Positions 1 through 6,619 of a stretch of 14,184 bases of DNA are shown piece by piece. Position 1 is the stretch's first letter. Every line of letters starts with the position of its first letter. A model generated the notes under the pieces. It was not told where the DNA came from and did no database searches. It saw only the letters and a list, made by a program, of their open reading frames with translations. The stretch is from Flavobacterium sp. UBA7680. Its GTDB lineage: Bacteria > Bacteroidota > Bacteroidia > Flavobacteriales > Flavobacteriaceae. The DNA lies in assembly GCF_002482975.1 (NCBI RefSeq), contig NZ_DLHA01000035.1, forward strand, positions 1 to 14,184, in the 5' to 3' direction. The translations under genes and the position numbers were made by a program.

Positions 1-12
1 AAATTGTCGTTT

Positions 13-86
13 TTTCCCTTAGCAACATTACTCGCTCAGGTTCTTTGGGTATGATCTCAGCTCGTTATTTAGAGCACCCCTTTGAG
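13..86 (-). promoter_or_regulatory. TPP (thiamine pyrophosphate) riboswitch aptamer
   Basis: Read on the minus strand this stretch carries the conserved blocks of the THI element in the correct order: GGGGTGC (74-80), CTGAGA (55-60), ATACCC (48-53), GAACCTGA (36-43) and AAGGGAA (14-20). GCTC and GAGC on either side of an AT-rich loop pair to form the variable P3 stem just before CTGAGA. In this RNA family TPP binding represses thiamine biosynthesis or uptake genes. The regulated gene lies to the left, outside the window, and the expression platform is also mostly outside. It does not control the minus-strand operon at 150-4609, which lies upstream of its promoter. Confidence 0.95.
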
Positions 87-92
87 ACAGTG

Positions 93-126
93 CAAATGTA
101 ATGTTAAAAATTTCAAAAATCAAAAA
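93..126 (-). promoter_or_regulatory. Bacteroidetes-type promoter driving the TPP riboswitch transcript
   Basis: On the minus strand TTTTTG (121-126) and TACATTTG (93-100) are separated by exactly 20 bases, a good match to the Bacteroidetes -33 TTTG / -7 TAnnTTTG promoter. Transcription would start at about 86-90, right at the 5' edge of the TPP aptamer. This is the best-formed promoter in the window because both elements are present. I see no clear terminator between the end of the membrane protein gene (150) and this promoter, so some read-through from the upstream operon is possible. Confidence 0.7.
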
Positions 127-149
127 GCAATGGCAAAAATCAAAGTCAA

Positions 150-683
150 TTACAAATTTGAATTTGCAACGTTTTTCTTTAATTTTTTTATTTGATAATA
201 GATCCCAAAAAACAAACCAATTAAACCGCCAATATATCCAAAATTGTGAATTGAACCAACGTTAATAAAGTCTTGAATATGAATTGTTTCTTTAGGGATA
301 TACCAATCTATATTTTTTTCTCTTAAAAAGAAAACTCCGTATATAAAGCCTATAAAACCTAAGAATACAGCGAAACCAATATTTAACAAAATAGATTGTA
401 TGGTAAATTTTAAAACTTTTTTAGAATTAAAAAATAATGAAATCAGAGCGTATACAATTCCTATGATAAACCCGACCCACCAAGTCGCCAAAAAACCAAT
501 GATTCCTACTTTTACTCTTTCAGATGTAATTCCCCATTGATTCACTCCAAATTGATCAAATTTAAATAAAGTGTAATATTCTTGCGAAATAGTATAGGTA
601 ATTTGGTCGTGAAAAATTCCATAGAAACCTGCTATCACAGTTGAAACAAAAACTATTAGAAAAAAATTAAAGATTCTACGCAT
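150..683 (-). CDS. Conserved hypothetical four-helix membrane protein
   Basis: The protein has 177 residues from the ATG at 681-683. An in-frame TTG two codons upstream (687-689) is possible but less likely. Four hydrophobic segments are visible at about residues 5-24, 58-84, 92-119 and 143-163, with a polar stretch after the first helix containing HDQITYTISQEYYT and a lysine-rich C-terminus (KKLKKN). It resembles a small family of uncharacterised bacterial inner-membrane proteins; I cannot name a function. It lies 57 bases downstream of arfB on the same strand and is probably the last gene of the operon, although the gap is larger than those between the other members. Confidence 0.75.
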   Translation of the reverse strand: MRRIFNFFLIVFVSTVIAGFYGIFHDQITYTISQEYYTLFKFDQFGVNQWGITSERVKVGIIGFLATWWVGFIIGIVYALISLFFNSKKVLKFTIQSILLNIGFAVFLGFIGFIYGVFFLREKNIDWYIPKETIHIQDFINVGSIHNFGYIGGLIGLFFGIYYQIKKLKKNVANSNL

Positions 684-746
684 TTGCAATTTGACTTTTA
701 ATCTTGTTTTTAGATGGCCTGTAATTAAATCTTAAAGAAAAAAGTA

Positions 747-1151
747 TTATTCCAAGTTAGGTTTTCTCCTCGATTGTTTTCTTTCAGAAATATTCTTTTT
801 ATCCTTGATTCTTTTTTTGATTACCGATTTCGGAATCTTTGTAGCTTTTCTAACTTTGGGCACAAACAAACCTTTTTTGATAATTTCTAAAAAACGTTTT
901 ATAACTATTTCTTTATTTTTAAGCTGACTTCTGTCTTCGTCGCAATTTAAAATTAAGATATTTTCGGTTGTTAAACGAGCAGGAATATTAGTTTGTAAAA
1001 GCAGCTTTTCATCTTCAGATAAAGCTTGTGATGCATTTAAATCAAAAGACAAAACCACTTTTGATGAAACTTTATTTACATTTTGTCCACCCGCGCCACT
1101 GCTTCTAACGGCTTTGAAATTTAATTCTGATATTATTTTATCGCTATCCAT
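747..1151 (-). CDS. arfB: Alternative ribosome-rescue factor ArfB (peptidyl-tRNA hydrolase, YaeJ family)
   Basis: At 134 residues this is a release-factor-like hydrolase with no codon-recognition domain. The catalytic GGQ is at residues 21-23 within RSSGAGGQNVNKV, a near-perfect family signature. The C-terminus is a long basic tail (about residues 92-134, rich in Lys and Arg), which in ArfB homologues inserts into the empty mRNA channel of stalled ribosomes. It rescues non-stop ribosomes by releasing the nascent peptide. The ATG overlaps the stop of the upstream kinase/DUF4301 gene by one base (TAATG), which implies translational coupling. Length and domain content fit ArfB rather than RF1/RF2, which are about 350 residues. 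Confidence 0.93.
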   Translation of the reverse strand: MDSDKIISELNFKAVRSSGAGGQNVNKVSSKVVLSFDLNASQALSEDEKLLLQTNIPARLTTENILILNCDEDRSQLKNKEIVIKRFLEIIKKGLFVPKVRKATKIPKSVIKKRIKDKKNISERKQSRRKPNLE

Positions 1152-3265
1152 TATTGTGGCTGATGCGCTGGCTTTAATAAATCATTTACGGTTTTCACCG
1201 GATTAAAAGTAATTAACGGAACTGCGACAAAAACGGTTAACCAATTTGCCATTGATCCATTCCATAATCCCGGAAGTTCATAACTTTTTACCGGTTTTCC
1301 TTCAACACTTTTCTCAACAATAAATCCTGATTTTTGATCTACAAATTGTTTCAGATCAAATTTTTCACCTTTATAGTTTTTAATTCCGCAAACTAAATCA
1401 ACTGGATTAAAATGGGTTGCTTCTTCTAAAATTTCAAGCTGTTTTTTATTTGCCAAATCAACTTGAGAAGTTTCTACAATTTGCAAAGAAGTTTCTCCTT
1501 TTTCATTCATTACCCAAAACGGCCCGCCGCCCGGTTCTCCTTCATTACGAACCATTCCGCAAACTCTAATTGGTCTGTCTAATAGGTCTTTAATTTTTGC
1601 AATTTTATTTTCAAAAGTGAATTTATTAAAATCTTTAGTCATTTGAATGTTTAGCTTTTGCATTAAAATATCAACAATTTCAGCAAGATCATTTTCAGTC
1701 ACTTCTCCTTTTTCAATTGCTTTTAAATATCCAAATACTTTTTGCTGTACTCCAATTAAAATTCCGCCTAAAGCCTTTTTATACAATGTAATTTTGTCAA
1801 TATGATTCTGAATTACATTATCAATGTTTTTAATAAAAATGATATCTGAATCCAGATTATTCAAGTTTTCAATTAAAGCACCATGTCCGCCTGGTCTAAA
1901 AACCAAATTACCGTTTGCACTTCTAACAATCTTATTTTTTGAGTTAACATTAATAGAATCTGTGCTTTTATTTTGATAAGAATAACCAATATTGATTTTA
2001 GTTCCAGATTCAGTTTCAATCTTTTCTTTAACCTCATCAATCGCTTTTTCAAACAAATCCTGATGGATTTCTGAAACTGTAAAATGCAAATTTGAAACAC
2101 TTTTTGATGTAGCATAATGCACACATTCATTCAAATGTTCTTCAATTGGGTTTGCAATGTGCGTTTTATATAAATGAAATGGCAACACTGCTTTTGGCTT
2201 GTTCGCTGAATTATAATAATCAGGAGACAAGAGTAATTTTATAAAATAATAATTTTTATAATCTCTTTCTAAATTTTCAAAATCAGGATAAATTTCTTTT
2301 AGCTTTTCATGAACTTCTTCAAAAAAAGGAAACTTATCCATCCCGATAATAAAAATGGCAAGTTCTTTGTCTTTCTTTCTATTTATATAGGCGTTTATTG
2401 TTTCTTTTTCAATATCAAAATCATTCAGAAAAGCACTTAAAAATTTGAACATTCTGGTTGCCGCACCAGATGCGGGAACAAATTTTTTAATTTTTAATTT
2501 TTCTTTCTGATCATCAAAAAAAGAAGCCTTTTTTTCAAAATCAGCTTCTGACAAGCTTAGAATTCCATTATTGATAGTTGCTGGACTTATTAAGTTGCTT
2601 TTAGCAATTCCGTTTTTAAATATTTTTAATTGTTTTAAAATATTTTCGAATGGAATACCATGATTATAAATATCAACGAAATCCTCAGATGACAATCCTT
2701 TTTCTTTTAAAGCTCTCAAAGAATCAACAATCGCTTTTGCTTTTGCTAAACGGCTTTCTTTATCGCCCGAAAGTGTTATAAAAGGTTTTTTAGTATTTAT
2801 TAAAGCTTGTTTAAAGACAGAGAATACGGTTTCTCTTCCTTCCGGAGTATCTCTAATATCATCTTTCTCCCAAGGAACATCAATATCCGTCAGGAAAAAT
2901 AAATCGTAATCATGTTCTAGTGCCGCTTCGTTTAAAAGAGGATCACAAAAACCATAATATACTTCAGAAAAAACTTTGGTAACCATTAAATTAGTATCGC
3001 AAAACAAGTATTTATTTGCTGCAGCAAGTTTTTCATTTTCCAGTGCTGTTTGCCCGTAAGCAATAGGCATCATGTCATCAGCGGTACAAATATGCTGATT
3101 TTCTTCCCATTTTTCCTGCAGATAATCACGTGCAAATTCTGGAACCCATTCGGTTTCATAATAATCTGCAAGCTGTTTTGCTAAAGTTGTTTTACCTGTA
3201 CTTTCAGGGCCAAATAAAGCAATTTTTATTATTGTTGTTTTTTGCTGTCTAAGATCTTTTTCCAT
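1151..3265 (-). CDS. Fused NadR-like nucleoside kinase / DUF4301 protein
   Basis: A 704-residue single open frame with two parts. Residues about 12-185 form a P-loop kinase like the ribosylnicotinamide kinase domain of NadR: Walker A GPESTGKTT (19-27), CDTNLMVTKV (89-98) and TDIDVPWEKDDIRD (126-139). Residues about 190-704 match what I recognise as DUF4301. Within that part PASGAATRMFK (264-274), PGGHGALIENL (458-468) and IIFIKNIDNV (475-484) resemble the active-site motifs of GT-A sugar nucleotidyltransferases of the UAP/UGP type. CGMVRNEGEPGGGPFWV and PGLWNGSMANW near the C-terminus look highly conserved. The start overlaps the end of pnuC by 37 bases and the stop overlaps arfB, so all three are probably coupled. 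The kinase may trap nicotinamide riboside (or thiamine) imported by the PnuC partner. The DUF4301 activity is unknown. No Met lies near residue 190 that could start a separate DUF4301 gene. Confidence 0.85.
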   Translation of the reverse strand: MEKDLRQQKTTIIKIALFGPESTGKTTLAKQLADYYETEWVPEFARDYLQEKWEENQHICTADDMMPIAYGQTALENEKLAAANKYLFCDTNLMVTKVFSEVYYGFCDPLLNEAALEHDYDLFFLTDIDVPWEKDDIRDTPEGRETVFSVFKQALINTKKPFITLSGDKESRLAKAKAIVDSLRALKEKGLSSEDFVDIYNHGIPFENILKQLKIFKNGIAKSNLISPATINNGILSLSEADFEKKASFFDDQKEKLKIKKFVPASGAATRMFKFLSAFLNDFDIEKETINAYINRKKDKELAIFIIGMDKFPFFEEVHEKLKEIYPDFENLERDYKNYYFIKLLLSPDYYNSANKPKAVLPFHLYKTHIANPIEEHLNECVHYATSKSVSNLHFTVSEIHQDLFEKAIDEVKEKIETESGTKINIGYSYQNKSTDSINVNSKNKIVRSANGNLVFRPGGHGALIENLNNLDSDIIFIKNIDNVIQNHIDKITLYKKALGGILIGVQQKVFGYLKAIEKGEVTENDLAEIVDILMQKLNIQMTKDFNKFTFENKIAKIKDLLDRPIRVCGMVRNEGEPGGGPFWVMNEKGETSLQIVETSQVDLANKKQLEILEEATHFNPVDLVCGIKNYKGEKFDLKQFVDQKSGFIVEKSVEGKPVKSYELPGLWNGSMANWLTVFVAVPLITFNPVKTVNDLLKPAHQPQ

Positions 3266-3849
3266 TCTAAATAAGCTGAAATAGCCAAAATTGTAAAAAT
3301 TAAATATTGAAGTGACAGCATCCCTAAGCCGCGATAAGCATAAAGAGGCACTACAATAATATCACCGATAATCCACAATGTCCAGTTTTCGATTTTTTTT
3401 CTTGCCATGTACCACATTCCTGCAAAAAAGATTCCAGACGATATCATATCGACATAATTGTCATTGTGTATTTCGTAATCGAAATATTTATAAATCCCGA
3501 AAACTACGAAAATGGTCACGAAAAACAATAAAACCCCAATTATTTTTTCATTAAAATTTGTTCTTGTAATTGGCAGGTTATCTTCAACCGTTCCGCCTTT
3601 TGCCCAAACATACCAGCCATAAATGCTCATAATCGAGAAATAGGCGTTGATAATCATATCACCAATATAACCGGCAACATATAAAAGATATACTGAAATT
3701 ACGGTGGCAATTAATCCTGTTGGATAAACCCAGATGTTTTCTTTTTTAGCAAACCAAACACTTAAAATTCCAAAAACAAAGACCAAAAACTCCAAAGCGA
3801 TATGCCATAATGGAGTGTTTTTATAACTATCAAGAAAAAAGTCAATCAT
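3229..3849 (-). CDS. pnuC: PnuC-family vitamin transporter (nicotinamide riboside, possibly thiamine)
   Basis: This 206-residue integral membrane protein has about seven hydrophobic segments. The family hallmarks are MSIYGWYVW (74-82) and the C-terminal NWTLWIIGDIIVVPLY (155-170) followed by YLEWKK. Pnu proteins are facilitated carriers for vitamin precursors, which are trapped by phosphorylation in the cytoplasm; the adjacent overlapping NadR-like kinase fits this. Substrate cannot be fixed from the sequence. Nicotinamide riboside is the default, but thiamine-specific relatives (PnuT) are common in Bacteroidetes, and the TPP riboswitch nearby keeps that option open. It begins 31 bases after the GGGP synthase stop and I see no promoter in the gap, so it is probably in the same operon. 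Confidence 0.88.
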   Translation of the reverse strand: MIDFFLDSYKNTPLWHIALEFLVFVFGILSVWFAKKENIWVYPTGLIATVISVYLLYVAGYIGDMIINAYFSIMSIYGWYVWAKGGTVEDNLPITRTNFNEKIIGVLLFFVTIFVVFGIYKYFDYEIHNDNYVDMISSGIFFAGMWYMARKKIENWTLWIIGDIIVVPLYAYRGLGMLSLQYLIFTILAISAYLEWKKILDSKKQQ

Positions 3850-3880
3850 TTTTGTGGTATTTGTGGCTGTTAAATTTTAT

Positions 3881-4609
3881 TTATGAATCAAAAAAATGAC
3901 TGTCGTTTTCAAAAGCAGTTCCAATAACTACTAAATCAGCACCTGCATTATAGGCATTTTTAATTCCGTGCAAATCTACAATTCCTCCTCCAACAATTAC
4001 AGGAATTTCTATGTTTTGAGCAATCAATGAGATCATTTCCAGCGGCACCGCTTTTTTTGCACCGCTTCCTGCTTCTAAATAAATTAATTTGTTTCCGAGC
4101 ATTTCGCCTGCCTGAGCTGTTGCTAAAGCTAAATCAAAATTTTCACGATTAAGCGGTTCTGTTTTACTAACGCGAGCTACTGCGGTTTCATTGCCGCTTT
4201 CGATTAAAATATATCCTGTTGAAATAACTTCTAGCTTTGTTTTTTTGAGAATTGGTGCAGCCTGAACCTGATATTCAATTAAATAATCCGGATTTCGGCC
4301 AGATAATAGAGACAAGAACAATATAGCATCTGCTTGTGGGGAAATCTGCGACGGATCGCCCGGAAAAATTATAACAGGCAGATTTGTTTTTTGTTTTAAC
4401 TGCGTAATTAAATCTTCTAAAATGGTACTTTGAACAATACTTCCACCCACAAAAATATGTGTTGCAGGAGATTGGTTTATTTTAAGTAATAAATGATCCA
4501 AATTTTCCCAAACAATTTTATCCGGATCCAGAAGAATGGCCAATAGTTTTTGTCCGTTTTTCTTAGCATCCAAAATTTGCTGGTGAATTGTTAATATTTT
4601 TTGCTTCAT
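3881..4609 (-). CDS. Geranylgeranylglyceryl/heptaprenylglyceryl phosphate synthase (PcrB/GGGPS family)
   Basis: A 242-residue TIM-barrel prenyltransferase. Visible motifs in order are LLDPDK (26-31, Mg/polyprenyl diphosphate site), VGGS (54-57), FPGD (82-85), STGYILIESG (130-139), YLEAGSG (177-183), VGGGI (206-210) and IGT (229-231). The last four bind the phosphate of glycerol 1-phosphate and the substrate. The family joins a polyprenyl diphosphate to glycerol 1-phosphate, the first ether-lipid step in archaea. The bacterial group II members in Bacteroidetes make a related product of unsettled physiological role. This is the first gene of the leftward group; it is divergent from the Crp/Fnr regulator, with a 94-base spacer. 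No glycerol-1-phosphate dehydrogenase is in the window. Confidence 0.92.
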   Translation of the reverse strand: MKQKILTIHQQILDAKKNGQKLLAILLDPDKIVWENLDHLLLKINQSPATHIFVGGSIVQSTILEDLITQLKQKTNLPVIIFPGDPSQISPQADAILFLSLLSGRNPDYLIEYQVQAAPILKKTKLEVISTGYILIESGNETAVARVSKTEPLNRENFDLALATAQAGEMLGNKLIYLEAGSGAKKAVPLEMISLIAQNIEIPVIVGGGIVDLHGIKNAYNAGADLVVIGTAFENDSHFFDS

Positions 4610-4662
4610 AACGGCAGTAAAAGTAAAAAGTTTTTAACGTAGAAGAACTATTTTGAATGAAT

Positions 4663-4670
4663 TATATTTG
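4663..4670 (+). promoter_or_regulatory. Predicted -7 element of the Crp/Fnr regulator gene
   Basis: TATATTTG matches the Bacteroidetes -7 consensus TAnnTTTG and lies 33 bases before the ATG. No good TTG-type -33 element is seen 19-21 bases upstream, so the promoter is weak or activator-dependent. Confidence 0.5.
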
Positions 4671-4703
4671 TAAACTCTCTGTTAACATCCAAAGAAAACA
4701 AAT

Positions 4704-5300
4704 ATGATCGCGACTGAATTATTAGAAAAATATGGCGCCTTGAAAAAGTCTTTTGAAAAAAGTGAAATCATTTTTGAAGAAGGAAATCTGCCAACGCATT
4801 ATTATCAGATAATTTCGGGCGAAATTAAAATGAGTAATTACAATGATGACGGGCGCGAATTTATTCAGGGTATCTTTTATAAAGGGCAGTCTTTTGGAGA
4901 ACCTCCTTTATTTTTAAACCAAAAATATCCTGCCAATTCTATTGCAGTTGAAGACAGTGAGATTTTGCTGCTCCCTAAAGCAACTTTTTTGAAACTGCTG
5001 GAAGAAAATCCTGCAATCAGCATTAAAATAATCGAAAATCTTGCGCAGCGTTTGTATTACAAATCGGTTATGGCTGCTGAAATTTCTACGCATGAACCTG
5101 AACATAGAGTATTAAAACTAATTGATCACGGAATTGCTTATTTCAATTTTAAAAAAGATGTAAACGGTTATTTAATCAATTTTACCAGACAGCAAATTGG
5201 CGACTTAACCGGTTTACGCGTTGAAACCGTTATTCGAGCTATTAAAGCTTTGGAAAAAAAAGGCGAATTGAAGATTATTAACCGAAAAGTATACCGATAA
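4704..5300 (+). CDS. Crp/Fnr-family transcriptional regulator
   Basis: The protein has 198 residues. An N-terminal cyclic-nucleotide-binding-like beta barrel (about 18-115, with ISGEIKM and GQSFGEPPLFL) is joined through a dimerisation helix to a C-terminal winged HTH (about 158-196). The recognition helix GLRVETVIRAI has Glu174 and Arg178 at the positions that read TGA in E. coli FNR, but Ile177 replaces FNR's Ser. The arginine that CRP uses to bind cAMP phosphate is missing (YPANSIA in that region), and the protein contains no cysteine, so a cAMP or Fe-S mechanism is unlikely. Heme or NO sensing is possible but unproven. The next two genes encode a membrane protein and a truncated hemoglobin, with a fitting palindromic site between. 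Confidence 0.9.
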   Translation: MIATELLEKYGALKKSFEKSEIIFEEGNLPTHYYQIISGEIKMSNYNDDGREFIQGIFYKGQSFGEPPLFLNQKYPANSIAVEDSEILLLPKATFLKLLEENPAISIKIIENLAQRLYYKSVMAAEISTHEPEHRVLKLIDHGIAYFNFKKDVNGYLINFTRQQIGDLTGLRVETVIRAIKALEKKGELKIINRKVYR

Positions 5301-5311
5301 AATAATTCCTG

Positions 5312-5333
5312 TTTTATGATTTTAATCATAAAA
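5312..5333. promoter_or_regulatory. Perfect palindrome with FNR-like core TGAT-N4-ATCA, probable operator
   Basis: TTTTATGAT (5312-5320), spacer TTTA, ATCATAAAA (5325-5333): nine-base arms without mismatch. The core TGATttttATCA-type geometry (here with spacer TTTA) is that of FNR/DNR-class sites. The centre is about 30-31 bases before the start of the -7 box at 5353, or roughly 42-44 bases before the expected transcript start, which is the class II activator position. It sits where a -33 element would otherwise be. The obvious candidate binder is the Crp/Fnr protein encoded just upstream. Confidence 0.7.
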
Positions 5334-5352
5334 CGCAGCAGTAAAGTGCATG

Positions 5353-5360
5353 TACCTTTG
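5353..5360 (+). promoter_or_regulatory. Predicted -7 element of the membrane protein/hemoglobin operon
   Basis: TACCTTTG fits TAnnTTTG exactly and lies 21 bases before the ATG at 5382. There is no TTG -33 element; the palindrome 5312-5333 occupies that region, which suggests activator-dependent transcription. Confidence 0.6.
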
Positions 5361-5381
5361 TAGTATAAAAATCTCAATATC

Positions 5382-5669
5382 ATGACACTATATCAAACAA
5401 CATTCGAAAATTTCAATAAAAATTATATTGGTTCTGCAACAATGGCTGTAATTGGTCAAAGCTGTTTAGGTGCAGCTGCAGCAATGTATATTCTTTCTCA
5501 CGGAACTTCTATTGGTCAAATGATTCAATTGGCCATTATTGTATTGGCTTGTATCTTTGTGAACACTTCAATTTTGGCACAAATGAAACATAGAATTGTT
5601 TTTAACCTTTTAATTCTTAGTACATTTTTAAGTGTATTGTTTATTCTTTTAAATACCTTTATTCTGTGA
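5382..5669 (+). CDS. Small three-helix membrane protein linked to truncated hemoglobin
   Basis: This 95-residue protein has hydrophobic segments at about 17-40 (containing GQSCLGAAAAMYIL), 46-66 and 70-94, with short polar links and a 15-residue polar N-terminus. I do not recognise a named family. Its reading frame overlaps the start of the hemoglobin gene by four bases (GTGA), so the two are translationally coupled. Both sit behind a promoter with an FNR-like palindrome. A role with the hemoglobin in nitric oxide or oxygen handling is an inference from context only. Confidence 0.8.
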   Translation: MTLYQTTFENFNKNYIGSATMAVIGQSCLGAAAAMYILSHGTSIGQMIQLAIIVLACIFVNTSILAQMKHRIVFNLLILSTFLSVLFILLNTFIL

Positions 5670-6064
5670 AAAAGCAAATAGAAAATAGAGCCGATATTTC
5701 TTTCTTAGTACATCATTTCTATGCTAAAATAAGAGCCGATAAAGAAATCGGCTTTTATTTTAATATGATTATAAAAGATTGGGACGCACATTTGGAAAAA
5801 CTGACTGATTTTTGGGAAACTAATTTGTTTGCCGTAAAAAAATACAAAGGAAATCCGCATGCTGTCCACAATGAAGTTGACGCACATTTTGATAGTAAAA
5901 TAACCGCTAATGAATTCGGAATATGGCTTAATCATTGGGCTCAGACATTAGACGAGCATTTTGAAGGCGAAAATGTGGAAACACTAAAAAGACGCGCTCG
6001 TAAAATGAGCACTTTTTTATATGTGAGTATGTTTGAGCATCGAAAAAAAGAAAGCGAATTTTAA
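5666..6064 (+). CDS. Group III truncated hemoglobin
   Basis: A 132-residue 2-on-2 globin. It aligns by eye with Campylobacter jejuni Ctb: FYAKIRADKEIGFYFN near the N-terminus with Tyr19 at B10, HLEKLTDFW with His42 at the E7 position, YKGNPHAVH with His68 as the probable proximal F8 ligand, and IWLNHW with Trp87 at G8. These residues line the distal pocket and heme in group III proteins, which handle NO and oxygen in microaerobic bacteria. Translation starts at a GTG (5666-5668) overlapping the stop of the membrane protein gene. It is the last gene of the operon; the next gene is convergent with 31 bases between. Confidence 0.92.
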   Translation: MKKQIENRADISFLVHHFYAKIRADKEIGFYFNMIIKDWDAHLEKLTDFWETNLFAVKKYKGNPHAVHNEVDAHFDSKITANEFGIWLNHWAQTLDEHFEGENVETLKRRARKMSTFLYVSMFEHRKKESEF

Positions 6065-6095
6065 AAACTGAACTTACATTCTACAGTAAGAAACT

Positions 6096-6593
6096 TTATA
6101 AATTATAAATTTCTTTTACAAGTAATTTTGATTTTTCAATAATATAAAATGAATCTTCATCTAATACATCTTTAGGATTTAAAACATTGTTGTTTTCGAA
6201 AATAAATTTTTTAACAACCTGATTTATAGGTTTTAACTTTCGATTGTATTCAATTTTCATCAATTCTGAATATATTAACTCTCCATCTTTATAGTATAGA
6301 TTTAAGTGCTCAATCCCCTTTGGTGTAGTTTCGCTGTATTTAATTCTTAATGGCTTTTTCTTTTCTTCATCATTAAAAAAATACGCTTCCCATCCATAAT
6401 TTTTATTTGGTCCATGCGAATATTTAACTATCCCTTCAATTATTCCTTCGGTTTTTTGCTTCCCAATACTGTCAATAAATCTAACTTGATAATTAATTTC
6501 ATCAGCTTTAGCTTCAAATTCTGATTTAATTTTTTGTCCATAAATCAATTGCAATGATTGTAAAAACCAGATTATAACAAATAGTTTTTTCAT
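6096..6593 (-). CDS. Secreted hypothetical protein
   Basis: The likely start is the ATG at 6591-6593, which gives 165 residues opening with a clean signal peptide (MKKLFVIIWFLQSLQLIYG, cleavage before QKIKSE). An upstream ATG at 6608 would place five extra residues before it. The mature part is mixed alpha/beta, charged, without cysteines that would suggest a lipoprotein; segments such as YGWEAYFFNDEEKK and GIEHLNLYYKDGELI suggest a beta-rich periplasmic protein. I do not recognise the family. It follows the phosphopantetheinyl transferase gene by 26 bases and no promoter is visible in that gap, so it may be co-transcribed. Confidence 0.75.
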   Translation of the reverse strand: MKKLFVIIWFLQSLQLIYGQKIKSEFEAKADEINYQVRFIDSIGKQKTEGIIEGIVKYSHGPNKNYGWEAYFFNDEEKKKPLRIKYSETTPKGIEHLNLYYKDGELIYSELMKIEYNRKLKPINQVVKKFIFENNNVLNPKDVLDEDSFYIIEKSKLLVKEIYNL

Positions 6594-6619
6594 TTTATTA
6601 CAGACCATTAATATTAAAA

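Noticed and set aside
684..689. TTG start two codons upstream for the four-helix membrane protein
   Set aside because: An ATG directly follows in frame and begins the first hydrophobic helix; no ribosome binding site favours the TTG.
1873..2130. Open frame on the same strand inside the DUF4301 part
   Set aside because: Out-of-frame shadow with low-complexity Leu/Lys/Ile composition; the 704-residue frame explains the region.
5312..5333. Palindrome as a terminator of the Crp/Fnr gene
   Set aside because: The stem has only two G/C pairs and no T-run follows; its position before a -7 box fits an operator better.
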